64,000 nucleotides of DNA from Nymphaea colorata (taxonomy: Eukaryota > Streptophyta > Magnoliopsida > Nymphaeales > Nymphaeaceae): NCBI RefSeq assembly GCF_008831285.2, contig NC_045139.1:10380704-10444703 (forward strand), in the 5' to 3' direction. Below are positions 1-10,114 of this stretch, piece after piece. Below the pieces are notes generated by a model that had not been told where the DNA came from, searched no databases, and was given only the letters and a program-made list of their open reading frames with translations. The stretch's first letter is position 1. Every line of letters begins with the position of its first letter. A program made the translations under genes and the position numbers.

Positions 1-1317
1 ACACCCCTCAGAAGCAGTCTGAGATACCGATTGGTGTCTACTTTCAATATCCACCGTTTATCATGGCATAGATATATGAGGGATGTACACATGTCGATGC
101 AGATCTCACTACCTTTCGAGTTAAGTGTGCCATCTCAGAGGATGTTCAATTTTTGCCGATTAAATGTTACTGCACAAAGTACAATATTCAATGGCATGGG
201 AAAGCATGTGTGCCATTGAAAAATGAAAACTGTCTTTCTCTAGAATTGAGCGTCAATCGCCATTGTCGACGCCAGTTCTAGCATTTGAATAATGGCCTCC
301 ACATTACTAAATATCCAGGGTGGTCTAGCTACAATCGCCATTGAAGAGAGGATTGAAAAAGAGAACTGATTCTGGAATTGCCTGTCGCCAGCGAAGTGGC
401 AGAAAAGAGAAACGATTCATGTGGTTTATATCGGCCCAAAAAATGCTTCCTTAGCATCCCTCCAATGCAGGTCCCTTGGCCACTAAGATAAGGTGTAACT
501 GATTCCTTGCATGGAGACTCTTAGCCACCATGATGAAGACAGACCAATTCCTTGTGTGTAGAGCCTCAGCTGCCGGGATGATGGCAGGGAGAGAGGAGCT
601 ATTCTGTTAGCCAACAGTTAGAACAATTTCTCCTTCCCCTCCTCCCCTCTCATATCAATTTATGCTCTTGCATCTCATTCACAAACTAGGAATCCCTCTC
701 TTGCTTGCCGTTGGTGTTGTTGGAGAAGTAATGCACAAATTCCTTCGTGTTGCTCACTAAATATGAGACTTGATTGGTAAGCATAGATGTTAACTTAAAT
801 TGTATTTGTTAATCAATTCTTAGCAGTTCCAAAGTGTTTTGTTTCTATTCTCTATGGGGACGTTTGATTGGTCAGGAATTTTGATTCTCCAATGAAAATT
901 TTTAAATCAAAATTCCACCTGAAAATGAAATTGAAATTTTCCATCAAATTTCAACTTCCACTTTTGTTTCATAACTTAGAATCTTCATTCCAGAATTGAA
1001 AATTCCTTGTTTCATTGAAATAGAAAATTTTAGAATTGAGAGATCATTGAATTCAAATTAGCCGCTGCCGCCTTTTATGTTAAACCGCAACTCTGCTAGC
1101 AGTACTTAAAAAAAAAAAAAAAAAACTGTGATGTAAAATAATTGAAAAATAATCTTATAGCCCACAGTAGCGACTCAATTAGCTATTCTTTTACAGTCAA
1201 CTACTTGAACAACAAAATGAAACCAAAAGTGCGCCCCAACAAGAAGATAAACATGGAGTACTGGTTGCCAGGACGTAAACATCCAAAAGAAAAGAAAAGA
1301 ATATTCCTTGTTTATGT
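1..1317. other. Spacer without a recognisable gene
   Basis: I see no gene. Between about 185 and 430 there are several short motifs of the GCCATTGAA / TCAATGGCA kind, which resemble the subterminal motifs of the CACTA-type ends found later in the window, but no CACTA terminus is recognisable here. Around 840-1060 the sequence is AT-rich and partly self-complementary. A poly-A run lies at about 1109-1125. Short reading frames here show no family resemblance. Confidence 0.5.
875..916. repeat. Perfect 12-bp inverted repeat in an AT-rich, MITE-like stretch
   Basis: GGAATTTTGATT at 875-886 is followed after an 18-bp loop by its exact reverse complement at 905-916. The surrounding 850-1060 is rich in AATTGAAAATTCC-like motifs on both strands, as in small non-autonomous DNA transposons. 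No target-site duplication could be fixed, so the class is open. Confidence 0.4.
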
Positions 1318-1480
1318 ATAATCCTAATACATCCAAAAGAAAAGAAAGCCAAAACAAACAAAAACAAAAACAGTAGAAAGATGCAAGTAAAAGCCTTCTT
1401 GCGATCCTAACATATCTAAAAGCAAAGAAAGCACAAAAAAACAAAAACAGTGAAAGAAAAAATTAAAGCCTTCTTGTGTA
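1318..1480. repeat. Degenerate direct repeat, about 85-bp unit, two copies
   Basis: Two A-rich units run in tandem. Each has a core of AAAGAAAAGAAAGCC or AAAGCAAAGAAAGCAC type, then an ACAAAAACAGT motif, and ends with AAAGCCTTCTTG. The first spans roughly 1320-1404 and the second 1405-1477. A third relative of this core lies at about 41310-41355, directly left of the copy-3 P block, so the repeat belongs to the duplicated segment. Confidence 0.5.
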
Positions 1481-1660
1481 CCCCTTTCCCGTTCTCCGCC
1501 AGACCCCCTCGCAGTGACTTAGAGAGGGAGTGCGGAGGACTTTTCATGTCTTTTTTTTATTATTGTTCTGGAATTCTGAGGGCAGCTTTGATGAGTAGTA
1601 GTCCAATCTTTGAAAGCAATCACACCCCCTTGTCATATTTGTCTCTGCTATCTAACAGTG

Positions 1661-1927
1661 TCATCGGATCTTGCATGCATCAACGAAAACCAGTTTGTTT
1701 TTAGCAGAAATTGCCATCAACACAACCCTGCTCGAACTTGCATAGTTCTCTCCATTAAGCAATTGTGAAACCAGCACTGCTCCATGGCTATCTGCATGAT
1801 GCAGATAAAACAGACTTGCCATCTCAGTATTGCTCAAATCGCATGAGGAATCAGGCAGTGAATTGGAGTTTGAAGAGTTTGGAGGTGGCGTTGCACTATC
1901 CAAATAAGGAGCATTGGTTGGTCCCAT
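1661..1927 (-). pseudogene. Fragment of a Ty1/copia retrotransposon gag gene
   Basis: The minus-strand frame of 88 codons contains the block YLHHADSHGAVLVSQLLNGE, followed by NYASSSRVVLMAISAKNKL and FVDACK. This aligns by eye with the N-terminal gag region of elements C (39118-39630) and D (54699-55112) in this window, which read LHH..NPG..LVSQ.L....NY..W..AM.MAL..KN.LGFIDGS. That block is typical of plant copia gag polyproteins. The invariant Trp and Gly of the block are lost (Ser and Val/Ala here), and the frame stops straight after the DACK segment. No LTR, primer site or pol sequence is seen nearby, so this is an isolated relic. It lies just outside the P block and has no counterpart in copy 3. 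Confidence 0.65.
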
Positions 1928-1929
1928 GG

Positions 1930-2577
1930 ATGCGATATTTTTTTCTGGTACTAACTGTTAGAGAAGAAAGCACAACAATGGAAGAGCATACAAAAGTATT
2001 GAAAAAGGAATTGGAATAGAGTTAAATGAAGAGCAATGCAACGGTAGTGAAATGCCAAGAAACACAAAGAGGGAGAGAATTCATGAATTTTGTTGTTCCG
2101 CACACCTCTTTAGACTTACATTGCAAAATACATCCCCATCTCTTATCAGATGAATGACTGACACACCACTCAATGGCTTACAAACAATTTGAAGAAACTA
2201 ATGTGGCAGAGCGAAATATTTTAATGATTTTTTAGACTCCTTTAGTGCATCGAGACTTTGTCCTGGAGACTTCCAACAAACAAAACCACAAATAACTGAC
2301 TTACAACACTACCTACATTTGAATCACTTAAGAAAGTGAATACATCAACATAAAGGAAGGTAGGTGTTTGCTTTCAATCTCCTTTCTTGAGTCCATGTTT
2401 GGTTCGTATGACATAAATTGATAATTGAAGTATTACAACATACTTCTAATACATGTATAATTTTCGCTTTGGATCGAAAGCCATTCAATCTGACTCCTAG
2501 TTTAACTTCTCTATCTTTTACTAGCTTTAAATTGCCATCACTTTCTTTAATTTAACTTTGCTTGTTCCAGTAGATTT
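1930..2577. other. Spacer without a recognisable gene
   Basis: This is AT-rich sequence between the gag relic and the start of the duplicated P block. No coding frame, LTR or RNA gene is recognisable. Copy 3 jumps from the equivalent of about 1456 straight to the equivalent of 2578, so 1457-2577 is either an insertion in copy 1 or a deletion in copy 3. Confidence 0.4.
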
Positions 2578-2799
2578 AGTGGGTGGTTGCACTCAACTAA
2601 CAACTGTTTTATTCTTCAAGGTATTTAGTTGTTAGGATTTCATCTTTTAAGAGGTTTTCTCAATGTTGTCAGGATCAGCTTGAATTGGCTACGGTCAATG
2701 GCAAACCGATTCAATGACCATTTAAGACCGCAATGTGTCAGCTTTTAACTATTTTTTAGTATTTTTAGACTTTTCTTTATCACTTCAATTGTTGATTCA

Positions 2800-3380
2800 A
2801 CTTTAGCTTCCAAATCCCAGTTAGATATCCAAAATAGAAACATATATCTGGATGTAGATTCTAATCCAAAATTTATATCCAAAATACCACTATACCTAGA
2901 ACCGGCTCAAAATCCCAGCTTTATATCCTAGGCAAACCTTCAGATCCAAAAAGATCTAAAACCGGCTTCCATATCCAAACCTAGATCCCAAACATTATTT
3001 CAGATTTAAACCTAGATCTTATTCCCAATTCTGGACCCCAGTCGTCTCAAGTCCAATCCCAAAGACCATTTAGATCAGATTCAGATCCAAGGTCCAAAAT
3101 TTAGATCCATATCCTTGTGCAGATCAAAATCCTCAGCTTGTACCCAAAATTAGATCCAATTTCATGTTTTATCACAATTCATATCCAAATCCAAGACCCA
3201 GATCCAAATTCTAAATCCATTTTGAGCTTTTGTTCCATATCTAAATATAAGCCTTTGATCCATTTCTAGTCTAAGTTCATACTTGAGATCCATACCCATT
3301 ATTTGTGTTCATTTCTGGCTTCAAAAATGCCAACATTGACTTGCCCCTGGCATTTGTACCTGTTTTTTATCCAAATCTAA
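2800..3380. repeat. Degenerate ATCCAAAT / AGATCC-rich array, copy 1
   Basis: The top strand repeats variants of CCAAATCTAGATCC and ATCCAAAAT at irregular spacing for almost 600 bp, with no constant period. The same array, with scattered substitutions and small indels, recurs at 41510-42070. The sequence is non-coding on both strands and looks like a decayed minisatellite that duplicated with the P block. Confidence 0.65.
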
Positions 3381-3802
3381 GTCACAGACTTTCCCATGCC
3401 CTAGGATCTATGCCTTACAGTTATTTTCTATAATATTTTTAATTTTTCCAAAATACCCTCAAATGAACCAAAATGCTTTTTTCTTTTTGAAATCTCTTCA
3501 TATTTTTCAAACTAGCCACATTTTTGTCAAGCTGAGGTGGGCAGGCCTTGGAGGGGCAGGCAGCTCCTGGCAAGTCAAACCCTAATCAACTCTTTTTTTG
3601 GGTAAATTTAGCCTTATTAATGTAATTACGTTATTTTGAAGACAATAATGACTAGATAATAGGTTAATTACATTTAAAAAAAGATTACAATTCCCTTGGA
3701 CCTCCTTCCTCTAATCCATGCTTTTCCATCCTTTAACACATATCCTTCAATCTATCAAGCGCCTCCTAAAACCTTCCTCATGATCTCCTCCTTAAATCTC
3801 TT

Positions 3803-3880
3803 TCTCTCTTACACTTCCTCCTCTTGGACTTCCACCATCAATCTCTCTTACACTTCCTCCTCTTCGACTTCCACCATCAA
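3803..3880. repeat. 39-bp tandem duplication, two units
   Basis: Units at 3803-3841 and 3842-3880 share a pyrimidine-rich 39-bp sequence beginning TCTCTCTTACACTTCC and ending CTTCCACCATCAA, with a single G/C mismatch. The unit is 13 codons long and keeps an open frame on both strands. There is no sign that it is coding, and copy 3 lacks this part. Confidence 0.75.
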
Positions 3881-4813
3881 GGAGCTGCTCAAAGGGGAAA
3901 TTGTGGAAGGCCCTAAGAGACTTTCTCCAACACATTGGGGTCTTCGTTGAATAAGTCATCTCCTCTCCAACTAGGCTATATAACAAGGGATGTAGCCTCT
4001 CTTTCATAAAAAGCCACCCTAAAATGCACTGAGAGTATGAACAAGGTGTGCTAAATCCTCGTTTCTTTTTATAAATCTGGTTAGGCATGATACCTGTTTC
4101 TTTCTTTGTCTTCCATTCCATGTTTTCTTTATATCTCTACAAAATAGATGGTGTGCACCTACAGATAGCTGATTTTTCAATTTGTAAATAAATGAATGAA
4201 TGATGAGAGTGAGAGCTTGGAAATGGAGATTTCCTTTATTTTATATTGATTTTTGAGGTGAGAGCTTATCTAACCCGTGGAAAATCCTATAAATATGTAC
4301 ATGCTAATATGCATTTTGATGTCACCTTTACAATTAGTTTTAACTACATCTTACATACGTTTTAGTCCTCACTCCCTTGAAAAGCAGCCTATTGACCATC
4401 TTATTAGTAGTTCCAAAAGAGTGATTTTCCTTAAGAAGAGGTTCTTTAATGGGATTGATGCACGAGAGAAGCTTTCTTCATAAAGTTTCTTTAGAATGGA
4501 TGATTCTTCTTCAGGTTCCCACCCATACCCAATGGTGAGAGGGACATTTTTTTATTGCAAATAGTGACTTTAAATGAGACATTTTCAATTTCTGTCTTTA
4601 CATCCTTTGACTTCTTTTTGTCTATTTCAAAAGTATTTCAAAATAAGCCCTAAAGAGGCTTTGGAAACTTAGCCTAGGCACTTCGATGAGCCCCAGTTCC
4701 TTCCCAGCCTACATAAAAATAACGAAGTCAAAAATTTTCTAAACTATTTCTTGGAGCATAATTTCTATGGAAAAGTTAGGTACCTTGTTACTAAAGCAAA
4801 TACTCTAATTAGT

Positions 4814-4828
4814 ATCTCTCTCTGTCTT

Positions 4829-4871
<43 letters not shown>

Positions 4872-5135
4872 CTACTAATAGTTTTTCTCTTTTAAATATC
4901 TTTCACTTTTGTTGATATTTTTTTTTCTCTCTTCTATTAATCTCTCTTTCTCTTTTTTAAGTATCTCTCTCTTTTTTTATTGATATATCTTTCTCTTTTT
5001 TATTAGTCTCTCTTTTTTTTTTCTTTCAACTCTCTTTGTCTCTCTTTCTTTTTCATTGATACATCTCTCTCTCTCTCTTTTATATATGTCTCTCTTTTTC
5101 TTTTAAACATCTTTCTCTATCTCTCTCTCTTTGAA
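4814..5135. repeat. CT-rich microsatellite tract
   Basis: A run of about 20 uninterrupted CT dinucleotides near 4833-4866 is followed by degenerate TCTCTTT / TTTATTAAT repeats up to about 5130. The orthologous tract in copy 3 is at about 42984-43305. No gene lies here. Confidence 0.85.
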
Positions 5136-6639
5136 AGTGTAATTATGAGTGGTGGCTTACAACCCAAATCTGTGTTCTTGGAAAGTTTCACAATAACGAA
5201 CTTGTTTAGGTAAAAATATATCTCAAATGAAAGGAACTTTAGATGCATGCAATTGTAAGAATGCTCTTAGATGTACTTTATGATAGGAATGTTCTATCTC
5301 TCTCTTAAACATAGAGCTTTCATGCAATCATGCATATACAAGCACTTATGACATTTATGAATTGTCATAATTACATATCTAATAAGCTTAAGTAAGGCAA
5401 TATCGAGCCTTAATAAGGTATTATTCAAATTAGAGCAAAATCCTTGAAATTTCCTTAAGATTCAAAGGAAACACTTACACATATTAGAATATTTTTTTCT
5501 TCAACATTAAAAATTTTATTCTTTTCCAACATACTTTGATTTTTAAAACAATTGCAATATTGCATAGGCTCCACCTATTTGCCCTACGATGAGTCAAACT
5601 ATAGCCATCATCCCTCTAATTTAAGATTTTATTTTATAAAAGCAAAACTTGAAAACCTTACTTTTACAAAAGCATGACAAGATGAAGCCATGCTTTACAA
5701 AACAAGCAACATACAAATATATTTTCCAACCATATTTTGTCAAAGCATTAATCAAGCAACATATAATCATAAATTCTCTTTTATACTTGAGTTTTAATGA
5801 CAATAATGGCAGATCCTAAATGAATTTAAAGCATATCTCTTTGTACAATTTATTTTTTAAACTATTTAAGATTTCTATATTTCAATATCATCTTTACAAA
5901 GTTGCTATTATTTGGAGTTCATTAAAATACTCTAAGTCATATTTCTACCATGAGGGTACCATATTTTAAACCAGATATCATTTAATGTCTTCAATGTTCT
6001 ATTTAATCATTGAAAAAATTTATTTAACTTAAGTACACATACATATAAGATATATGGAAACCCTTAGAAATGTAGAAATGTGCAAAGCAAATAGGCTAGT
6101 TTTTAGTCTAGTTACCCCCAATAAAAGCATTAAGAATGGACGAACTTCTTACCAATGGGTGAGTCTTTTTCTCTCTTTTTAAATACAAACCACAGTTTGT
6201 CTTATGCAAAAAAAAAAAACAAAACAAGTTTGGGATAAAAACACTTGAATTTCTTGCTTGCTATCTCGAAGACGAGTCCATACTAAACGAAAGTACAAGA
6301 GAAAAAAATTGGGCAATATAAAGGATTTGAATTCAGTGAAATCATATAAAAAGTTAATTGGTACAAGAATTCTGCCTTGCAGTATAACACAGAGAGCAGC
6401 AAATGGGTCAGAATTATGTATAACTAAGGATGAAGTGGATCTCTATACAACACAGATCAAGGATGAGATGACATGGAGATGAGTCCACATATGAGTCCTC
6501 CAAAACTGGCAAAAATTTGATTGGGAAGCACTTTATTCTCTTGGAGAGAAAAAGTTTAGTTTATGTACGTTTTTAGTCCTCCATTAATTGTGCAAAAAAA
6601 ATTTGGATAATAAAATTGCTACTTTTGAATTAATGTATT

Positions 6640-7088
6640 TTCTCTCCCTCGCACACGAGCGTACGAAAATATGTGCGACGCAAAGACTCTGGCGGAATTT
6701 TCAATCTGCCACTGAACACTAACAATAGCATGCAATGTGTCTCACTGAAGAGCCTATAGTGGCGCTTTTTGTTTGCCATAAATTATTGATAATGATATAT
6801 TAAATGTATTTATTGGCACCTTCCAGTGGCAGTTTTTCTATGTCACAGTAGACCAACTATGGTGTTTTAAAAATGCCACTGAAAGCTACTTTAATGACAT
6901 GCTATGGCAGCCATTAAAAAAATCAATGACACTTTCCAAGTGTCACTTAAAGGTCTTTTTTAGTTTGCCGGTAAAGGGAATCACCGTATCTATTTTCAAT
7001 GGCATTCTTGTGTGGGATACTTTTTCCCCCACTAAATACTTTCAGTGAGACTTGATGAATGCTACTGAAGATCAATATTCTTGTAGCG
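6640..7088 (-). mobile_element. CACTA-type transposon end with subterminal repeats, copy 1
   Basis: The right edge, read on the minus strand, starts CGCTACAAGAATATTGATC, a one-base variant of the CACTACAAGAA terminus of plant CACTA (En/Spm) elements. For about 430 bp inward, motifs such as GCCACTGAAAG, AGTGGC and GTGTCACTTAAAG recur in both orientations, as expected of a transposase-binding subterminal region. The partner end and any transposase were not found, so this is a remnant. The same end lies at 21441-21445 and 45414-45418 in the other P copies. Confidence 0.65.
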
Positions 7089-8713
7089 TGGATGACGTAT
7101 TTGGAGACTCAAGAATTATTTGGAAAAGTAAAATGAAAACGTAGGGAAAAAATTAATGTGGAAGCACACCTCTCAACTGTGAACAACACCACCAAAAAAG
7201 GGTTCGGGCTTTTGCTGACGCAAAAAAGAAAAAGAGTTTGTAAAAATCGACAGAAAAAAGGTGTATTTTGTGGTTCAACCTGTGTCTCACCCAGGCTATT
7301 GAACTGGACGTGACCAATTCATTCAATATTTTATCTTACGGTTGACGAAATTCATTTGTGCATCCACTTACCAAAATTTAAGATGGTCTGATTGAAGTCA
7401 ATTAGGGTGCAGGATGGCAATGGATCGACGATCTTAAGAGGCAATTTCAGCCATAATCCTGAACGGTGGCCACATATTTATGATTTTTCACTGGGCACAG
7501 GGCAAGAAATTGTCCGGCCAGGCCCTAAAAATTTTTCGATTATGAGTTGATGCTTGACAATCTAGGCGTTAACAAGTTTCACCTACTAGATTCCGATCTG
7601 TTTAAAGGATACGATGGAATTCCTTAATGCCAAAATCCAAAGTCAGATTCTGTACCAATTTAATACGGATTTAGATGTTTGTTGAATTCACATAAATTTC
7701 TTATTTCAACTTCTCCTCACATTCGGTTGATTATTGGAATTTATTTCATCGCCAGCTTTTAGGTGGGGTTTGATAGTCTCGGATTTGAGAACAATAAATT
7801 CCGCCGGCCCCCCAAATCATAAATCAGAATTTTGCAATGCAAAAAAGTAAGATAAAGGGTTTTATCAAGTTGACGAATCGTTAACTTTACCATAGATATT
7901 TTATCACACCAACAAAAGCATACCACATTAGTAATTAGTAAATAGACTGCATTATTTTTCTCACTGATATCTACATATGTAGCCTTCTTGCTTTTGTCGG
8001 ACAAAGTTCAGAAGAATACATGAAGGTAACCGTAATTTGATGATTTCAAATTCTAGCGATCATTTATAATTGGAGATCTTTTTCCTTCAGTCAATTCAAT
8101 GGCGGAGCTTGCCTTTAGCCCCGACGTGCAAGTTGTTAGCCGAAATATGAAGAAAAAATATCAAAATGTTTTTTTAATATTTGTTTCCTAATCCAATTTG
8201 TATGCACTATTTCAATACTTGCTGATTTAAGGAGAAAATGTTTGAGTCGGCTATCGCCCCACCTGGCAATGCTCAGCTACGCTTCAAGATTTATTCAGTA
8301 AATACAATTTTTTATAACTGACTTGAGACTGATCAACAATTGGCCATCTTTGGTAAAGGCAACAGCGGATTGATGGTTCACTTTAAAACTTCATGAGAAG
8401 CCAACTTCTGATGAAAGACGTGAAATTGCAGTGGGAAAAGCACTGAACTAAATACAGTAAAGAAATTTAAGGACAACACTGTTCTTGCCACAGAATACAC
8501 TTGAAAACAATGCACAGTTGGGTGCATGGAAACTGACAACCGGTTTACAAGGAGAGAGAGAGAGCGAGAGACCAGGGAAGAGAGAGAAATAGCTTATTGA
8601 ACATTACTAGGCTATACATCTGTATACTGCATACACTTGAATATATATATAGACACAAAAGAGACAGAGAGAGACCCCATGCATGTATGGACGTGATGGC
8701 AGCTTGACAATCT

Positions 8714-10114
8714 TCATGGTGAAGCTACCAACTCCTTGAGCATGGTTATGAAACCCTTGGTATAGTCTTCCTGCAACTCCTGCTGCTGAAGGATCCCCCT
8801 CAACTTGGCAACGTTGGCTCTCACCAACGTCCCCTTCTTGGAACCATCAACCATTACCGTCCTCACTGCTTTCCTTACGGCCTTCCTGGTGAACCACCCG
8901 TCCCAAGCTCTCCTGTTGATCTCCACTGCTGCCCTGAGCTGCTTGACCATCAGCTTCGTGTTCATGTACTGGTCTCCTTTGAACGGTAACATCACCAACT
9001 GGCACCCTCCCACCACCGCCTCCATTATAGAGCTCACGCCACCATGGTTGATAGAGCACCCGACCGCCGGATGGCTCATGATGAGCGGCTGGTTTACCCA
9101 CCCGCTGCACACCATCCCCCTTCCTCCTGCCTTCTCTCCTATCTCCACCTCCAACTCTTGCTTTTTCGCCTTGGCCGCGTAGGCGAGAGTGTTCAGCACA
9201 GCCAGAAACGGGAATCCGGTCATCTCGAGCCCCGCAACCAGCTCTTTCTTTTGTTTCACCGACAGATACGTCTCGCTTCCGAACATGCATAAAACAACCG
9301 TGCCCTTTGGGAACTTGTTGAGCCACTCGTCCAGTTTCGGCTCTATGTCTCCGGCTGGGGCCTTTGGCAGGAGCACGCCGGTGGGCAGCACCGGCTTCCG
9401 GTATTGAGAAGACACGTACTTAATTGAAGGCGCCTCCACCTCGTAGGTGCTCTTCACGGCAATGGCGTCGCAGAAAGCCATGGAGGAGAGCAGCCGGCTG
9501 AAGTAGGAAGCCGCTGGGCCGGATCCGCAGGCGTAGTAGAGCAATGAACGTAACTCATAAGGCTTCAGGCTAAGGCAGATGGAGAGCAGCTCCCTCGGCG
9601 GCAGCCTCAGCCGCCAGAGCGATGGCCTCTGGTGAGGTGTCACGCCGAAGAGGATGGTGCTAGCAATGCTGATGGCATTGAAGACACAAAAGTAGACAGA
9701 CTTGATCCCCAGCAATTCCGCCACCTCCGGCACCCAGCCTTGGACGAAGTCAAAGACAATGACCTGAGGGGAGAGTTTGGCGAGTATTTTAGCAATCTGC
9801 GGCCGCGTCGCGTCCATTGCCTGCCTCAGTAGCTCGACCAGCACCTCGCTGCAGCGAGCCGTGGTGTCGACGTCGGACGGAAGGCCGTCGATGGGGGGGA
9901 GTTCGTAGTTGAGGATGGGGATGTTAGGGTCGAGGGCGAGGCGAATCTTGGCGACAATGGAGGGAAGGGTGAGGAAGGTGACCTTGACGCCATTAGCAGC
10001 AAGGGCATTGGAGAGATGGACGAAAGGGAAAATGTGGCCGAAGGCTAGAGATGGGAACATGACCACCTGAAGTGGCTGGTCGTGGTTGTCGCCCTCCATG
10101 GCGAGACTCCCCAT
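8714..10114 (-). CDS. UDP-glycosyltransferase, UGT79/UGT91-like (intact copy 1)
   Basis: This intronless 466-residue frame has the usual plant family-1 UGT length and fold order. The N-terminal domain contains AFGHIFPFVHLS with the presumed catalytic His27, and VFDF with the partner Asp122. The C-terminal domain contains the 44-residue sugar-nucleotide (PSPG) box at 339-382, from WVNQPLIM to GDQ. Gln44 of the box fits a glucose-type donor, but donor and acceptor cannot be read from sequence. The WVNQPLI..HP.VGC wording resembles the UGT79/UGT91 group, which typically extends the sugar chain of flavonoid or anthocyanin glycosides in the cytosol. Oddities: the HCG..S core of the box reads HGGVSS, and SFGSE reads MFGSE at 278-282. 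The first ATG was chosen; a second at Met6 matches the start left in copy 3. The gene is GC-rich against AT-rich flanks. Expression and activity are unproven. Confidence 0.85.
   Translation of the reverse strand: MGSLAMEGDNHDQPLQVVMFPSLAFGHIFPFVHLSNALAANGVKVTFLTLPSIVAKIRLALDPNIPILNYELPPIDGLPSDVDTTARCSEVLVELLRQAMDATRPQIAKILAKLSPQVIVFDFVQGWVPEVAELLGIKSVYFCVFNAISIASTILFGVTPHQRPSLWRLRLPPRELLSICLSLKPYELRSLLYYACGSGPAASYFSRLLSSMAFCDAIAVKSTYEVEAPSIKYVSSQYRKPVLPTGVLLPKAPAGDIEPKLDEWLNKFPKGTVVLCMFGSETYLSVKQKKELVAGLEMTGFPFLAVLNTLAYAAKAKKQELEVEIGEKAGGRGMVCSGWVNQPLIMSHPAVGCSINHGGVSSIMEAVVGGCQLVMLPFKGDQYMNTKLMVKQLRAAVEINRRAWDGWFTRKAVRKAVRTVMVDGSKKGTLVRANVAKLRGILQQQELQEDYTKGFITMLKELVASP

Larger units (their letters stand above)
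2578..8713. repeat. Segmental duplication, P block copy 1 (3' flank of the UGT)
   Basis: Starting at the GTGGGTGGTTGCACTCAAC motif, this stretch matches 41352-46960 in the same order and orientation. The shared parts are the ATCCAAAT-type array, the CT-rich microsatellite, the AT-rich spacer, the CACTA-type end and the 3' flank of the UGT. Part of it (about 5250-7500 and 8600-8713) also matches 19463-22022. The two long copies differ mainly between about 3500 and 4440, where copy 3 has unrelated sequence. No gene of its own is recognisable; the short frames inside are not conserved between copies. Confidence 0.8.

Noticed and set aside
2800-3380. Possible CRISPR-like or centromeric satellite array
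   Set aside because: There is no constant unit or spacer length, and the context is a plant gene-flank duplication.
6258-6482. 74-codon frame in P copy 1, resembling 20488-20682
   Set aside because: The frames start and stop at different places in the P copies and are broken in copy 3, so they reflect duplicated non-coding DNA.
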